From Acorus gramineus (taxonomy: Eukaryota > Streptophyta > Magnoliopsida > Acorales > Acoraceae), in NCBI GenBank assembly GCA_030737835.1, contig CM060856.1:7277245-7341244 (forward strand): a stretch of 64,000 nt of DNA, in the 5' to 3' direction. Numbering within the stretch: position 1 is the stretch's first letter; every line of letters starts with the position of its first letter. Below the pieces are notes generated by a model. The model made no database searches, was not told the origin of the DNA, and saw only the letters and a list, made by a program, of their open reading frames with translations. The position numbers and the translations under genes were made by a program. Of this stretch, positions 24,755 to 38,362 are shown piece after piece.

Positions 24755-25189
24755 GCTCCCGTTTGGAACTGGAATAAGATTTATTCTTGGATTTACATTT
24801 ATCCAAGCATAAGTGAAAGAATAAAATGATTTTGTGTTTGGTTGTGTTTTGAATTATTCTTATTGGTAAACGTAAGAATAAATGTTTTGTTTTTTGGGTA
24901 AAATGTGAATAAAGTATGAATAAGGATTTATAAAATGTGAAAAAATAATGATAGTTGATTTGACAGATGATTTATAAGAAGTGATGACAGTTGATTTGAC
25001 AGTGGACCCACATATTCTTTGAGTGGAATAACCTATGATAACTTTAATTCCAGGAGTTTGTTAGAATCCATATGCCATTTTATATCAGTTTATTCTAACA
25101 TGCTTTATCAAGAGTTATTAAAGATTTTTAAACACCCTTTATTTCTTATCTGAAGTTATCGGATTACTTATTTTCTAAACAAACGGGGC
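24755..25189. mobile_element. Tourist-like MITE upstream of the PLAT gene
   Basis: The left end gctcccgtttggaa and the complement of the right end gccccgtttgttt are imperfect inverted repeats. The body repeats words such as gaataa in both arms. The left flank is taa; the right flank does not match well, so the exact edge is uncertain. It ends about 270 bp upstream of the PLAT start codon. Confidence 0.55.
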
Positions 25190-25412
25190 GAGGAAAGTTA
25201 ATAAGTTAAATGGATTTCCAACAGTTCTCGAGCTCAAAAAAATAAAGGGAAAATGCACATCCATGTGCACTGATTTTTGTAAATAATATCAGAGATAGTG
25301 ATATTTTAATAAAGTTACTTTTTCTATGTTTAAATGACATATTTTCACAAACATTTCCCGTGATTATGACACACGATCTCAAAATCCCAAACAAACACAG
25401 TCAAGAAATCAA

Positions 25413-25420
25413 ATATATAA
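25413..25420 (+). promoter_or_regulatory. TATA box of the PLAT gene
   Basis: The word atatataa lies about 45-50 bp before the start codon, followed by a C-rich tract and an A run. With usual plant spacing this would leave a leader of only about 15-25 nt. Confidence 0.55.
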
Positions 25421-25463
25421 CACCCCCCCTCCCCACTCCCATTTCCACTAAAAAAAAAAAAAA

Positions 25464-26121
25464 ATGGCTCTCTCCACAATCCACCACCTCCTCCTCCTCC
25501 TCCTCACTCTCTCTCTCTCCGCCACCACCATCGCCACCACCTCCTCTTCAGTACCCACTCAAACTCATTCAATTAAAAAAACCCACTCTAACAAATCAAA
25601 CACTAACACTTTTTTTCCATCTTCTCCTCTTTTGTTCACAGGACAACGCCGAGTGCGTGTACAGCATCTACGTCCAGACCGGCTACGTCATCAAGGGGGG
25701 CACGGACTCCAAGATCAGCCTCTCCGTCGGCGACGCCAAGGGGAATCAAGTCCACGTGCCAGATCTGGAGTCGTGGGGGCTGATGAAGGAAGGATACGAC
25801 TACTACGAGAGAGGGAACCTCGACATCTTCAGCGGGAGGGGACCCTGTTTGAGTACCCCTTTGTGTTCCCTCAATCTGACCTCCGATGGATCCGGATCCC
25901 ACCACGGATGGTACTGCGAGGACGTCGAGGTCACCGCCACGGGTTCGCGCGTCCCCTGCTCGCAGTCCCTGTTTTACGTGCGACGGTGGCTCGCAAATGA
26001 CGCGCCGCCTTATCAGCTCTCGGCATTCGTTGATGGGTGCTCCTCCCCCTCTAATGCTGCTGCTGCTGCTGCTGGGAAGCGCGTCTTTGGGGGTGAACGT
26101 GGTGGGGGTGTTGTGGCCTAG
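25464..26121 (+). CDS. PLAT/LH2-domain stress protein (PLAT/ATS3-like)
   Basis: Two exons, 25464-25550 and 25642-26121, with a 91-bp GT/AG intron, give 188 aa. Residues 1 to about 25 form a secretory signal peptide with a leucine-rich core. The PLAT beta-sandwich follows from about residue 30: DNAECVYSIYVQTG, KGGTDSKISLSV, then GYDYYERGNLDIFSGRGPC, the hallmark of plant PLAT-domain and EMBRYO-SPECIFIC 3-like proteins. NLTSDGSGSHHGWYCEDVEV comes next, with cysteines spaced as in the family. Relatives are ER or extracellular proteins induced by abiotic stress; substrate is unknown. The C-terminus has an added alanine run and a Gly/Arg tail. The coding exon is far more GC-rich than its flanks. 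Long frames on the other strand here are shadows. Confidence 0.92.
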
Positions 26122-27050
26122 TTTGGGTTTGGGTTGCTTTTTATCAATAATGAATGGGGAGTGTGCTTGATATGATGGTGTGTGTGTGTTTTTTTTTTTT
26201 TGGTTGGTTTTTTTGTTTTCTTTGTTTGAGTGAAAGAGAGAGAGAGAGATGTTGGATATGATATTCAACATTATGGATAAAAATAAGATGGATCTTGATC
26301 TAATCCAGGTTGTGTTGTATAAAATGGATGGAGTGCTGTTTTTCAGTCTCGCCATACAGAAAATCAATGAAACATATAAAAAAAATTTATATTTTTTTAT
26401 AAGTACATCTATTAAATTCATTGGTAGGAACAGAGATGTATATCTTTTTAACAATTTTTTCATATTATCAATCTAATGAATCCATATGATTGATCATAAA
26501 ATTATATGCATTTTCATTTACTTTCGAATTAAAATAACACTTGTGAACTGTCCTTAACATTATTCATTATAGAAACTCTCACTATAAAATACACACACAA
26601 AAAAAAAAGAATGAATTGAATTGAATGTATCCATTGAGAAGGCTGAGAATAAATAAGAATGATGCGCACATATGATGGTTGTTAGGCGCTCCTCGATTCG
26701 ATCTGCAACTAAATCAATGTGGACTGTCTTTCATCTCCGATCGCTAGCTCGAGCAGAGACTGCCCGGGGTGAGTGAATGAGAAGGGGCTTCTTTACAAAT
26801 ATGTAGTGGTAGAAACCTTGTGCTTACAGTGATGAAGCATAGCCGGGGCTGCCAAAATGGGGTGAGGAGATGGGGAGGAATTCACAATCTCCCACCACAG
26901 GAATTCTTCTCAAATATGTTAACAGAGGTAGAGGAGGCAAAAAATACCCATAAAAAATACAAGGAAGAATTAATGCACCCCGAGATCCATCTCTGGTTGT
27001 CGCGGGTCCTCAAGGGATCATATGCAGGCCAAAGCTGGAGCTTTCTCATG
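26122..27050. other. Convergent 3' regions of PLAT gene and HUB1
   Basis: The two genes point at each other with about 930 bp between stop codons, so both 3' UTRs lie here. GT-, T- and GA-rich low-complexity tracts follow the PLAT stop. No further gene is visible. Confidence 0.5.
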
Positions 27051-30000
27051 TCAAATGTAGATGGGTTTGACGTCATTAGGCCCGAAGATTGTGGAACAAA
27101 CCGGACACCGGCGTTGGCGGTTAACAAGGGTTTTCTGTATGCATGTGTGGCAGAAAAGATGGTAACATTTGGCAATGACAACCTGGAAAGTACAAGAACA
27201 GGAGATGAGCAATGACCATATACATGAACTGTGGCAATGTTTGCTGCAACTTCGAATTACTTGTACATTATACATTATAACTTGTAGATTATAGATTTTT
27301 GCTTTTCTCATAAAAAAAAAAACAGACATGTTTATCGTAGAAGTGAATAAGCAGCAACGAATGTTTGTCAAAATAAGCTACAATATAAAACAGTTTTTTT
27401 TGTAGTGTAATTGTGAAAAATACTATTTCAAACTGTGGATGTAAAAATTGATCATGTTTGTATATAAATGGGTACAACTGTTATTCATGTGGTAGATTAA
27501 GGGTAGTTGTGTACAAGATGAAATTTTTATAAAGGTATGCATAAGCTATAATCTGAAAAGCGTCATTGACCCAACTTTAAATATTGCATGTTTAAAGTTG
27601 TTTTAGCTAGAATAACTTCCAGTTTAAACAAACATATCACAACTTATTTTAAGTTAAAAACTAGAATCTACAACTTGTAAGTTTAAACAAACAGTCAAAC
27701 ATAAATTATATATCTCTCTCTCTTTCTCATCTATCCAAAAGAGAGTATGACCGATAATTTTGTATAAAGTAGTTGAAAGGGTAGAACTGTAGTGACACGT
27801 GATGGTTTAGTATGCACTTTAGGCCTTACATTGAATGATCATCTTTTATAGTGTATAAAAACATAATACTAACAGAACCACAATGGATTTTATTCACTTT
27901 ATCAGCAAAAAAGAAACAGAAGCTAACAAACCCAAGTAATACTTACTTGCTTCTCTCTTTCATGGCACACACTGCATTTTAATATCCCCTTGTATTCTTT
28001 GATTTCTTGTTGGAGTTTTTCAATGACTGAAGAGCCCTCCCTACGCACTTGGAGATAGGTGACCTTCCTTGTTAGGATTTCTATATCATCATCTATTCTC
28101 TTCTGGTCAAACCTGGGAGGTTTTGAGAAAACAAATTAAGTTTCATCCTTTGCAAGCATGATAACAAGCAGAAATTGAACTACATGAGCCTTACCTCTCA
28201 CTCTCCATTTCTATCTGCAAATCTGAAACATCTATTCGACTTGTCTCCAACTTAGATTCTCTTTCATCCAGTGATTGCCCTAGATGCTGAGATTCCTTAT
28301 GTGCATCCATCAGTCTCTTTTTTGCACTCTCCAAAGAAACTGAAGCTTGTGCCTCATCATCCAGGAGTTTCCCAATCTGCTCGGACCAGATTCTTAACTG
28401 AACCAAAGCATGTTCAAATCAGCAACCAAATCAGGCTTTTTTTTTATAGAAAAAATAAATCTTGTTTTATTTTATTATGGCCTCTAAATGTCACCTGATC
28501 TTCCAACAGTGAAACTTTCAAGTTGTAGAAATTCATAGATTCACTGGCCTGTTGCATTTCCTGGTGCATGGTCAGTACTTCCATGCGAAGAGTTTCTTGC
28601 AGCTGCCTATTTTTTGTAGTTTCCATAACAAGCTAGAAGAAATTAAAACAATCAGCCATTCTGTAGAGACAGCAAAATTTTAAAGAATACAGAACTTATA
28701 TCGAATTTCCCAACCCATGACAATTGGAACAAAGGAAATAATGAAAAGAACGATTGATAGCATGATCAAGCATACCAAATGTAAGTTGTTCTGGCTTAAT
28801 CGTGTGCATGTTTGTGTGATTAGAGACAAAAATACACCCTCATAACTAGAAGAATCATTTAAAAGCAAGGAAATAATGAAATAATCAATTCACGTACATC
28901 AAAGAAAAGAACATCATATTTGATCAAGAAGATGCCCAGCAAGAATCATAAATGACTTAAATTGGGTGGCAACTGGCAAGAAATTCAGAAAGCTTCTAGA
29001 ACTTCCAATATTTTGATGTTAGGAAACTCTCCAATACCTCCCCAACAGGGGTGTAAAGGCAATGGATTGATCTAAACCACATAACCTGTCTCATATTTCA
29101 GATCTAAAACAGGATTAGCTGAAACAAAGAAGGTAATGAACGCCTTTGGGCAAATATAAGTAATGCAGTGGTCATATTGAAAATTAGTCTATAAAAAATA
29201 AGTCCAACGAAATGAACAGAATTTTTATAAGATTCATCATTGTGTTTGATCAGAGAGATAAGCCAATTCTGGATGCTCAGGGAGAAATCCCACAACTATG
29301 TGCAAATCACAATAATAATAAAAGAGAGGAATGACACTGGAAGTCATATCCACACTTCCTACTATGACGATATAACTGGATTTACATAGGACTCCTATAT
29401 TTTCATACTTATGTGGATGCCGTGAATCTGATGATAAACCATCCCCCCCCCCCTTTCTTTTTTTTTTCTTTCTTGAGGACAAGTATGGATTCTACTACCC
29501 AATTTCATTCAAGTGATTTGGGGTACAAATCCAAAAATAAAGAGGAAAGAAATAAAAGGCGAGGAAATTAGATGAATTATCTACATAACCAGAACTCCAA
29601 AAGAAAACAATAGTAAACTCTAGATCTGCAGATTGTTCTCAAATCACATCCACCTGGCTGCCACACATATAACGCCCAAACTTTGATCGGTCCTTCACGC
29701 CTTCCCAAATGCTGTTTGCCAGTGTCTAGGCTCTGTTCAGGAGATTGCACCTGATCGGGATAATTAACAACCATTTGTTTTCTTTTTTATTTTTGAAAGC
29801 TAACCATTTCAATCATCATGATTTTATTTATTTATTGAGATAATCATCATGAATTAGAAAGATCCTTTTCTGATTTAATTTGGGAATGGTCAAAAGTTAA
29901 AACAATATTCCCAATGGGATTGCACCTGATCAAACTTTGACTCGAGTTCAACCATAAGTCACTTCACACCTTAACTTCCCATAAAATATAAATCAACAAA

Positions 30001-33000
30001 AACTAAAAAAAACATGTCCCATGTTTAGAAACGTTATCTCGGTTAATTCAAAGCTTCTGGGATCATACTCAGCTTAACATAAGACAACATGAAAAACAAT
30101 GCACTGCAGCTTCAATATGTATATGTATATATGTAACTTCTTAAAATTTCCAAAGTCAACATTTCTATACCACTCGAATCTAGTGAATTTTAAAGAGGGG
30201 AGGACAGGTTCAGCCCTTTTTTTTTTTTGGAAGAAATAAAGGTTTCGGCTTTAAAAAGTATAAATTTCTACTATATAGACAAAGTGATCGGAATAACCAT
30301 ATGCATACACTCAGAACAGATCAAAATGATTCTGTACATGGAGAGATGTGTCACCTTGATGTTGTAGTCATCTCTCTCTGTTACTTGCTGCAATAATTGA
30401 CGATTTTGAGTTTGCATATCTTCATAAGCTTGCCCAATAGTCTGCAAGGAATGCAAACCACACAAACTTTTAAAAATCCTTATTTATGTTTAAATAAATG
30501 TGATCTTTTTTTAAAAAAAATAGAACCAAGTTTAGAAATTAAAACCTCGATTTCAGATAAATAAGCCTCTCCTTCCTCATGTTTAGATTTTAAAACTTCA
30601 GACGATCTACATATATCTCTGGATGACATAGAAGGGCCAATGAGTGTCTAAGACAAATTTTCATGCTAAATAAGTGAACGTGGAGAAACAGTTACTGACA
30701 ATGATAAGAAAGGAGAGCACACAATATTACACATATTAATGAAGCAAACGACAGATTAAATGTAATAAGTTGATCCGGACAAATGGAGAATAAAAATGGT
30801 GGCACTTACCTTTTTGAAACTTCCAACTTCTGCCTTAAGTCAGCAATCTCAGCTTCAGCTGCAGCTAGCCTTTGCTGGGATATCGCTTCTGCTTCATTAG
30901 CAGCCTTGACACGCAGCTCCAGACTGTGCTCATCAAGAGAAGATTTCAGACACTGAACGCCTGACCATGCTTTGTATTCCAAGTCTCTTAACTCCATTAC
31001 ATCCCTGAAAAAAGATAATTAGTATGCAGAACCTGACACACATTATTATTTAAATGTCACCTGAAAACTTTGTATTAGGGAAGGTCAATAGAGTATAGAA
31101 GAACCATAAAGTTTGGCAAGAGGAAACATTTGGAACTGATGGAATGTCATAGGGGTATTGAACAATAACAGAAAAAGATGGATTAACATAGTTTATTAGT
31201 TTGTTCCACAACATATGACAAAAAAGAATATGCCATCCTAATGATTTGGGGCGGAGGGTGGGTGAGGGTGACTAACCGATGTCAAAATTAATGGACTGCA
31301 ATGTTTTCCAAGAACAAGAAATACTATTAGCAAAACTGAATAAGCAATAGGAGAGAGGAACATAGGTTGAAATGAAATCAAGAATATCAAGAACTGAATA
31401 AGCTTCATGTACGTAAACTATTGGGAGATATAATATCGATCTGAAGAAAGTCAAATTTAATATTCATAGTCCGATATTTAATTGAAATAAAATGCAACAT
31501 AGAATATAAAATCACTCAGGCACTGCAGTCATGCTAGGATTGCGTTCAGACACAAATACAAATAAGAAACCATTACCTAGAATCAGTGGATTCACGTCTA
31601 TACATCTCTAAAATTAACGTCAATTCTGTGTCACTCTCTTCTAGATCATGAACCTGAAACAAAATAACGGGGTGAATCCTCCTATCAATTATATGATTCA
31701 GCCATTCAGGAAAATGAAACTCATGTCAGAAGAACAAAGTCAACAATGATATACAGCCACATAAAAAAACTTTCATGCTAGTCCTTAAAGATGATTAATT
31801 GCAATTCATATATTTTTTTAAATCAAGCAGATCCCCAAAAAAAAAAAAAAAAATTCTTGTAACATTTTAAAAGATGATTATATGTCACAAGTATTAGCTC
31901 GAATAGCATTATCTATCAACTCACTCAGACCTGGGAATAGGGTGGACAAGAAAAGGAAAAGGTGCGTTTGATGTTATGATTTTTCAATCTCTTAGGCAAT
32001 CAGCCAAAAATCCAAACTAGAACATTCTCCAGGTGTTTTTTTCTTTTGAATTCCCTAAAGATTTTCAGCTCTTTGACGGTAGATATAATCTGGGGAATGA
32101 ATTTATGGCAACTCTAGGTCCCTAGGATCATTCTGCCAATGTCGAACTGTTGGAGTAAGATTTTGGCTGCAATAAAGACCAACCACTTCATGGACCTGAA
32201 ATTTGTTATTCAGTTTATGATATATCATAAAAGAACAAAATTGAGCAATCCAAACTATAAGCATTGGGAACAAATATTAGTTTCACCCCTGCCCACAACT
32301 GGCAATAGCTTCTCTAATTTGAAAATAGTTGATTTCAACACAACTTGAGACAAGTAAATGAAGGTTTCCCCTTTTTCATTTCTGATCCTGAACAAGGATC
32401 ACAATTTCATGAACCCAAGGCATTTTTTAGTAAAGACAAACAAATCTGGAAGACACACAATGATGCAAGCACCAAGATGTGTTGGTGCTTCATTTGAAAA
32501 ATCTGGATTCCACTTCATTTGAAATATGCTTCACATAAGCTTGCGTGACTTCAAATCTGACATCATATAGGATTTTCCCCTCCATATAACTTTAAATTGA
32601 AAATGAGTTGGTCATCATAGTTTTATGGACTAATATTATTTCCTTCCATTCTCAAAAAGAATTGGAAATATCGAGCTCTCTGAGCAGCCCTCACAAATTT
32701 ATTTTTTTTAAAAAAATATACAACTACCCATTGAAATACATACTGTTATACGAATTGAAGTATATACTGAGATACGCTAGTGTATTTTTTTTCTTTTAAA
32801 AAAGGAAAAAATTTACAGCTCCATATACTGAGATACACTGTGATACTGCAGTGTATAGGGCTGCAAACAGGGCTGCAAAATGGACTGAGTGTATGGGCGC
32901 TCTATAGAATTTAATTGCAGATAATGGGATGAGAAACTCAGTAGCAAATAGCAGCTTTCAGAACGTGTGTGTTTCTTAAGGTACTGAGTGGAGTTTGGAG

Positions 33001-36000
33001 AATATATTTTCACAAAAGTTGGACAGGTCAAGAACCTGGACTCTGTCATAAAATCAGCATCAAACTTGAAAAAGTCCATGAGGATTTGCATTATTTGCAG
33101 AGATATAAATTCTGCAATTAGCACCAAGATGAGGTCAGACAACTAACTCATATTATAATTTCAAATCTAAACAAAATTAAAGATTAGGCCAGATATAGCT
33201 TGAGAAACTGCACTTGTTACGAATAGAAATACGTCAGATGATTAACAAACCACCAGCAAACCAGCAATTCACCTAAATATTTCTGAAAAGATATGGTTTA
33301 CACACAATTCTGTCAGGTTCATAAAAAATGCAAACAATTCAGAATAACTGCAGGAATATGTCAAAAGGAAGACAATGTAGAAGAGAAAGAACTTTGAAAT
33401 GTCCAATGCTCTAGACACAAAACAACAAGCATCAGAAGTGCCAGGTACAGAATCTGGAAAGTTGCTTTATAGCAGTTAACGCTAACATATTTATCAGCTA
33501 TTGGCCTATTACCATTGACATCGCCATCTCCCCATTTTCCCAAACAACACAAAACCTATGCACATGCAAAAGGACAATAGAATTCCATTTATCAATGTGT
33601 AAGGAAATACCAATATATATATATATATATATATATATCATTTTTAGCAAAAGAAAAAATGTACAAATTTACAAATACAGATCTGTGCATTTCCTAAATT
33701 ATTCATAAAAACAAAAATATGCTTGTTCTTAAACGCTAGCCTGAAACAGAGGACTTCCAAAAAATTTGAAATCACCTCTCCTCCAATGACGATATATGCA
33801 AAAATTATTCAAGTAATTCAATCAGACAAAACTAAAAGTTGTACTAAGGTGTGATAACTAAGAAAAAACAACAATGGTCTGGCAAATTCATATACCACTC
33901 CCTGCAGTTTCTGTATCTCAGAAGTTTGCTCAGCAGATCTACCAGATAAAACTCCTAATTCAGTTTTCTGCAATAGAAAATAATAATTACTACTTAACAA
34001 AAAAACATATTTTATTTTCATATAAAGCATAACAAGTCTAAGCACAGATACGGTGGTGAAGCTCACCTTCCTCTCCAAAATATTAGAAAGATATTGTACT
34101 TCTGCTCGCATGGAATGAATTTCTGAAGGAGAACCCTTAAAATGATTAAGTTGGCTTTGTATGCACTCCATATCTTTCGGAAAAGATAACACCATTTCTT
34201 TAAACTCAGCAATTATCTCTCTTCTTCCTAATTTTGTTTTAGAAAAAGGGTTATCCGAGGAACAATAAATCAAACAGAAAATAACAAGCAAGATACAAAT
34301 GCATGACATAAATTCATTTCTTCATTTACCTGATTCTCTTAATGCATCCTCTAATCTTTTGTCAAGCTGTGTTTTCTCGTCAACCCTTTTCTGCAACTCC
34401 TTTTCCATCTCATCTATTCGAGATTCAGCAACTAAACTAGCTCTTCGAGGAATATCAGCTAATTCAACCTTCAGATTCACTTCTCTTTCTCGCCACAAAA
34501 AGCTATCTTTCTCCACCTATTCTTGCATGATTAAAAGATGTAATTAGCAATGCAGATAAGAGCATCTTAGCAGAAAATAGACAAAGGCTACATTCATCAG
34601 CCAACCCAACACAACCTGTAGTTTCTCCAGCATTTCTTGCCATTGATTAATTTCTGTTCTTGATTTATCAAGTTGTTCTCTCAGTAAGAGATATGTTCTT
34701 GATGAAGTTATTTGCTTCACACCCTCAAGACAATTCTGACAATCCATTCATTAAAAATTAGTGTAAGCTGAATGTTCAAAAAAGTTTATAACAAAAGGCA
34801 ATGAAAAGGAAATCATACTGCCAACCTGCAAAACAGCCAACTTCTTTAAAATCTTTATCCTATCTTCATATAAACTCTTAAGCTCAACCAACCGATTTGA
34901 AGATAAATCCTGTTCAAAAACACAATTTAAAAATTTATATTTTTTAGCTTGTTAAGAGATATAAGATCAAAAGTTGAGTGAATTGAATTAAAAAATACCA
35001 AGAACTCCTTGAGTGTGCCTTCCATGTCCTGCAATTCCTTTTGCTCATCTCTGGCCTTATCCTCCGCAACATGTTTACTGCCTAATGTTGGAGATGGAAA
35101 GACTGCTCCATGTGCTGAGTTTCTTTGTGCCTTAAGCGCTATGAGATTACGATTGCTTTCTTCCAATTCCACAAAAGTGCCCTCCAATTCCTCTTCATAA
35201 AATCACCAGAAAGGTTACTGTCAAGTTTTCTGAATGTTAAATCACGGATGAAGACATTATAATGTCAGCCAAAGAAAATTCATCTCATGGTTATCAAGAA
35301 CACACCTGATAAACATTTAACTTCAGCTTTGTTCTTTGCGTGTTCATCCCGATATCTCTGTAGATCATATAGGGATGATCTTTGCTTGGAATGGAGGTTA
35401 CTCAAAGAGGATCGTAAGTTCTTGACCTCCATGGCCAAGTTATTAGTTGCCTCCCACAACTGGATGCTGGTCTCTATTAAGACAATCAAAACAGAAAAGA
35501 AACCTAGATAAACAATAGATAAAAGAAGCAAACCATGCTTAAATAGAGCCAAAATGCCTCCCCCAATGATTACCTATTTCAAGAGATGATCCTTGAACTG
35601 CAACACAAAGTCCATCTTTGGCATGCCATAAATCATTTACAGCAGATACTATATTTTGTAAAACATTTTTCGTAGTCGCATGGGCAGTCCGCAAGCCATC
35701 CAACTGACTCAAGGGTGAACATTCAGAGGTATCTGTTGCGCATGTTTGAAGGAGTCTGCACAAGAAACTATCCTCTTTGGGGCATGAGGTTCCATCTGAG
35801 TGCCATGTTGGATGCAACATTTAGAAAAATAATACAAGTTAAATATTTCAAAGGGAATGGATGATGCATGATGCATACCGTATGAGGACAATGCTATTTG
35901 CAAAACATGTGCATTCAGTTGATAATAGTGTATCAACTTGGCCAACAATTATTCAATTCTAAATCAATGTAGAAGGGTACAACCGATGGTACCAGCTAAA

Positions 36001-38362
36001 GCAATTACTTCGATGCTCCCCTGAGTTTGATAACCCGACCTCCTTCATGGAAAGAGTAGGTGCTAACCAACTAATCAAAACTTGGTTTGCAAAGCCAAAA
36101 CACTCTTGCACAAAGAAAATAATCTAATTTGCAAAGAAATGGTATATACATTTAAGAAAATCATTCCAAAACCTAATCTGAATAACACAATCTGATTAAC
36201 CAAAATCCTCTTGTACAAAAAACATAATGTCCTGTTTGGTCCCCATCATAAGAGGATAACAAGTCCCGATAAAGCCAGAATAGCAACAAAAAAAGTTTGT
36301 TTCACAATTGTAAGCACTGATGAATATGTCCCAGCTGAACTAGTATAAGCCTGCTAACAATTATTGGGGAAGTTGGAATTGTTAAACCACACTTATCTAT
36401 GCATGTGGCATTAAATGAAATTCTCCATCATTTCAAAAAAAAAAAAAATCATGTGGATTAAAACACTACTAAGATCATATGCTTTTCCATGTTCATATAA
36501 TATGCTTGGACCAACAAATAAGCCATAAATCACCACCTTGAATAAAAATGTATTTTAAAAAATAAAATATAAATGCAATATAAATGGGCTCACCTGAAGA
36601 GACCGGTGAATTTTTGTCATTAAAACGTCCATTTGCAGAGGCACGTGAGTTAGCAGCAAGCGCTTCCAACTTCTCAACTAACTGTTGCAGTGCCAAAGAG
36701 AGTTTTTTAAGAACTTCTAGTTTTCTTCTGTTTGAAAAGGATATAGTAAACGATTATATACCTCTTTCCAAGAACTATCAACCACCGATAATGTGTCACT
36801 GAAATCACATCCTTTATCTTTCAGTTGACAAAATTTATTCTGCAGAGCGGTATACTCAACCTTCTGGACTTCCAATTGTTGAAGAAGCTTTTGATTTTGG
36901 AATTGGAGAACGGTGGCATCCAGCTGCAAAAGTGATCACAAAAGTAGAAATAAGCAACATTAAGTGAACCAGTTCAAAAGCCTAGAAAGCTGACATGCCA
37001 TTATAATAGTCTCGTTAGAAGACATCAAGTGAATGAGTAGTATTTTCTCTGACAAAATGATGCAATCCAATTTACATAATCATTTGATCTGGCTTCCTTT
37101 TTAATTCCAGTATCATCCGTTGGTTTCAGATTGTTCATTCAATCTCAGTTTAGGTGCCAACATATATCACTCTAACCCCCCGTTTGGGTAATGGGTTAAG
37201 CTCGGATAAGAGTTTTTTGTTTGCAGAGTATAACTTGGTATTACTAAGCCAATTTAAACGAGTATAAGAGAGTATAACAATTCTAAGCAACCCCTAGAAT
37301 AAGCTATACTCAGTTTATCTATTCCCATTTCCCATGAGTCCACATGTTAAATCAACTTTTTATATCTTATCACATCAAATCACTTATCAACACCTCTTAT
37401 ACATCAAAGGACCCACATGTCAAATCAACATTTTTACATTTTATTTATATTTTATTCTTTATCAACCAAACAACTCAACCTCTATTCTTACGTTTTCTAA
37501 TGAGAATAATAAAAAACACAACCAAACAGAAAATCTCTTATTCCTGTAGAATTGTTATCTATGCTGGAATAGTTTTCTATCCATAATAACTCAATTCCTC
37601 AATCCAAACGGGAGGTGAGAATAAGCCCATCGTTCTCTAGAATAACATTCACATAAGCTACAAATCATCCTCTTTCCATACAAAAAACATCAGAAGCATC
37701 TACCCAATCTAAAATGTTTCTAATTACACATAATTGAACCTCTTCCACAGGTAAAAGGCATGACAACATGAAACCGACAGATTAAACCAAATAACACATT
37801 TTCTCATCGTAGTTATTAAATTACAGGGCAAGTTTTGCCTTTGAAAGTTCACAACTCACCCAATAACACCAGAAGCTTTATCCAAAACCCTAAATGACGA
37901 AATGAAAAAAAAAAACAGCGCATTTTAAACGAACAAGGTCCACCTATCAAAAACCCAATTTTATCTTCAGAAATCCTAGATGAAGGACATGGACCCAAAA
38001 CCACCTTAATCATGCACCCACGTGAACAAAGTCCCCGATTTTCACAGAGAGAGAGAAAAACGAAGAAGTAAGGGATCGCCTAAGCAGTAAGCACAACCAA
38101 CCACACTCCAGTCAACGGATACACATCCATCCAAAAAGGGAAGAAGCAGAGGCGTGCGCCTCGGGCACAAATTACGCAAACAAGACACCCAAATTGGGGT
38201 TCAGAAAAAAAAGAAGGTTCAGTAAAAACAAACAGAAAGAAAGAAAGATCTCACCTTTCTGTCTTCCGAGCAAGGCACTATCCAGTGCTTCTTTGCGGCA
38301 GAAGTGGGGGAGACAGAGCTGAAGTGGCGGCGCTTCCGGTCGTGCTCGCCCGTGCTTCCCAT
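27051..38362 (-). CDS. HUB1: HUB1, BRE1-type RING E3 ligase for histone H2B
   Basis: HUB1 monoubiquitinates histone H2B with HUB2 in the nucleus, affecting transcription elongation, dormancy and flowering. Nineteen exons (minus): 38362-38255, 36923-36762, 36681-36594, 35795-35574, 35473-35306, 35192-34999, 34909-34826, 34735-34616, 34516-34330, 34227-34067, 33967-33896, 31653-31577, 31004-30810, 30606-30546, 30441-30355, 28632-28495, 28397-28195, 28112-27947, 27182-27051. They total 2625 bp, 874 aa, as in known HUB1. The N-terminus (MGSTGEHDRKRRHFSS) and the ending FGPNDVKPIYI are HUB1-like rather than HUB2-like. Long coiled coils fill most of the protein, including SSLDEHSLELRVKAANEAEA. The C-terminal C3HC4 RING ligands are about C822, C825, C837, H839, C842, C845, C857 and C860. 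Intron 1 holds a MITE and intron 11 is 2.2 kb. Confidence 0.96.
33613..33638. repeat. AT dinucleotide microsatellite in HUB1 intron 11
   Basis: Thirteen AT units in a row inside the long intron between exons 11 and 12. Confidence 0.9.
37176..37615. mobile_element. Tourist-like MITE in HUB1 intron 1
   Basis: Starts ccccccgtttgggtaat and ends with the complement of cctcccgtttggatt. Flanks are taa and tga, compatible with a diverged TWA target duplication. Both arms contain repeated ataag/cttat words. It is similar in style to the element at 24755-25189. Confidence 0.65.

Noticed and set aside
25636-26463. A 275-residue minus-strand frame over the PLAT exon
   Set aside because: It opposes the conserved PLAT domain, has low-complexity composition, and no family motif.
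36594-36727. HUB1 exon 3 starting at an upstream acceptor near 36,717 or 36,728
   Set aside because: Those acceptors put the following exon out of frame; the acceptor before 36681 keeps the frame and matches the family sequence LVEKLE.
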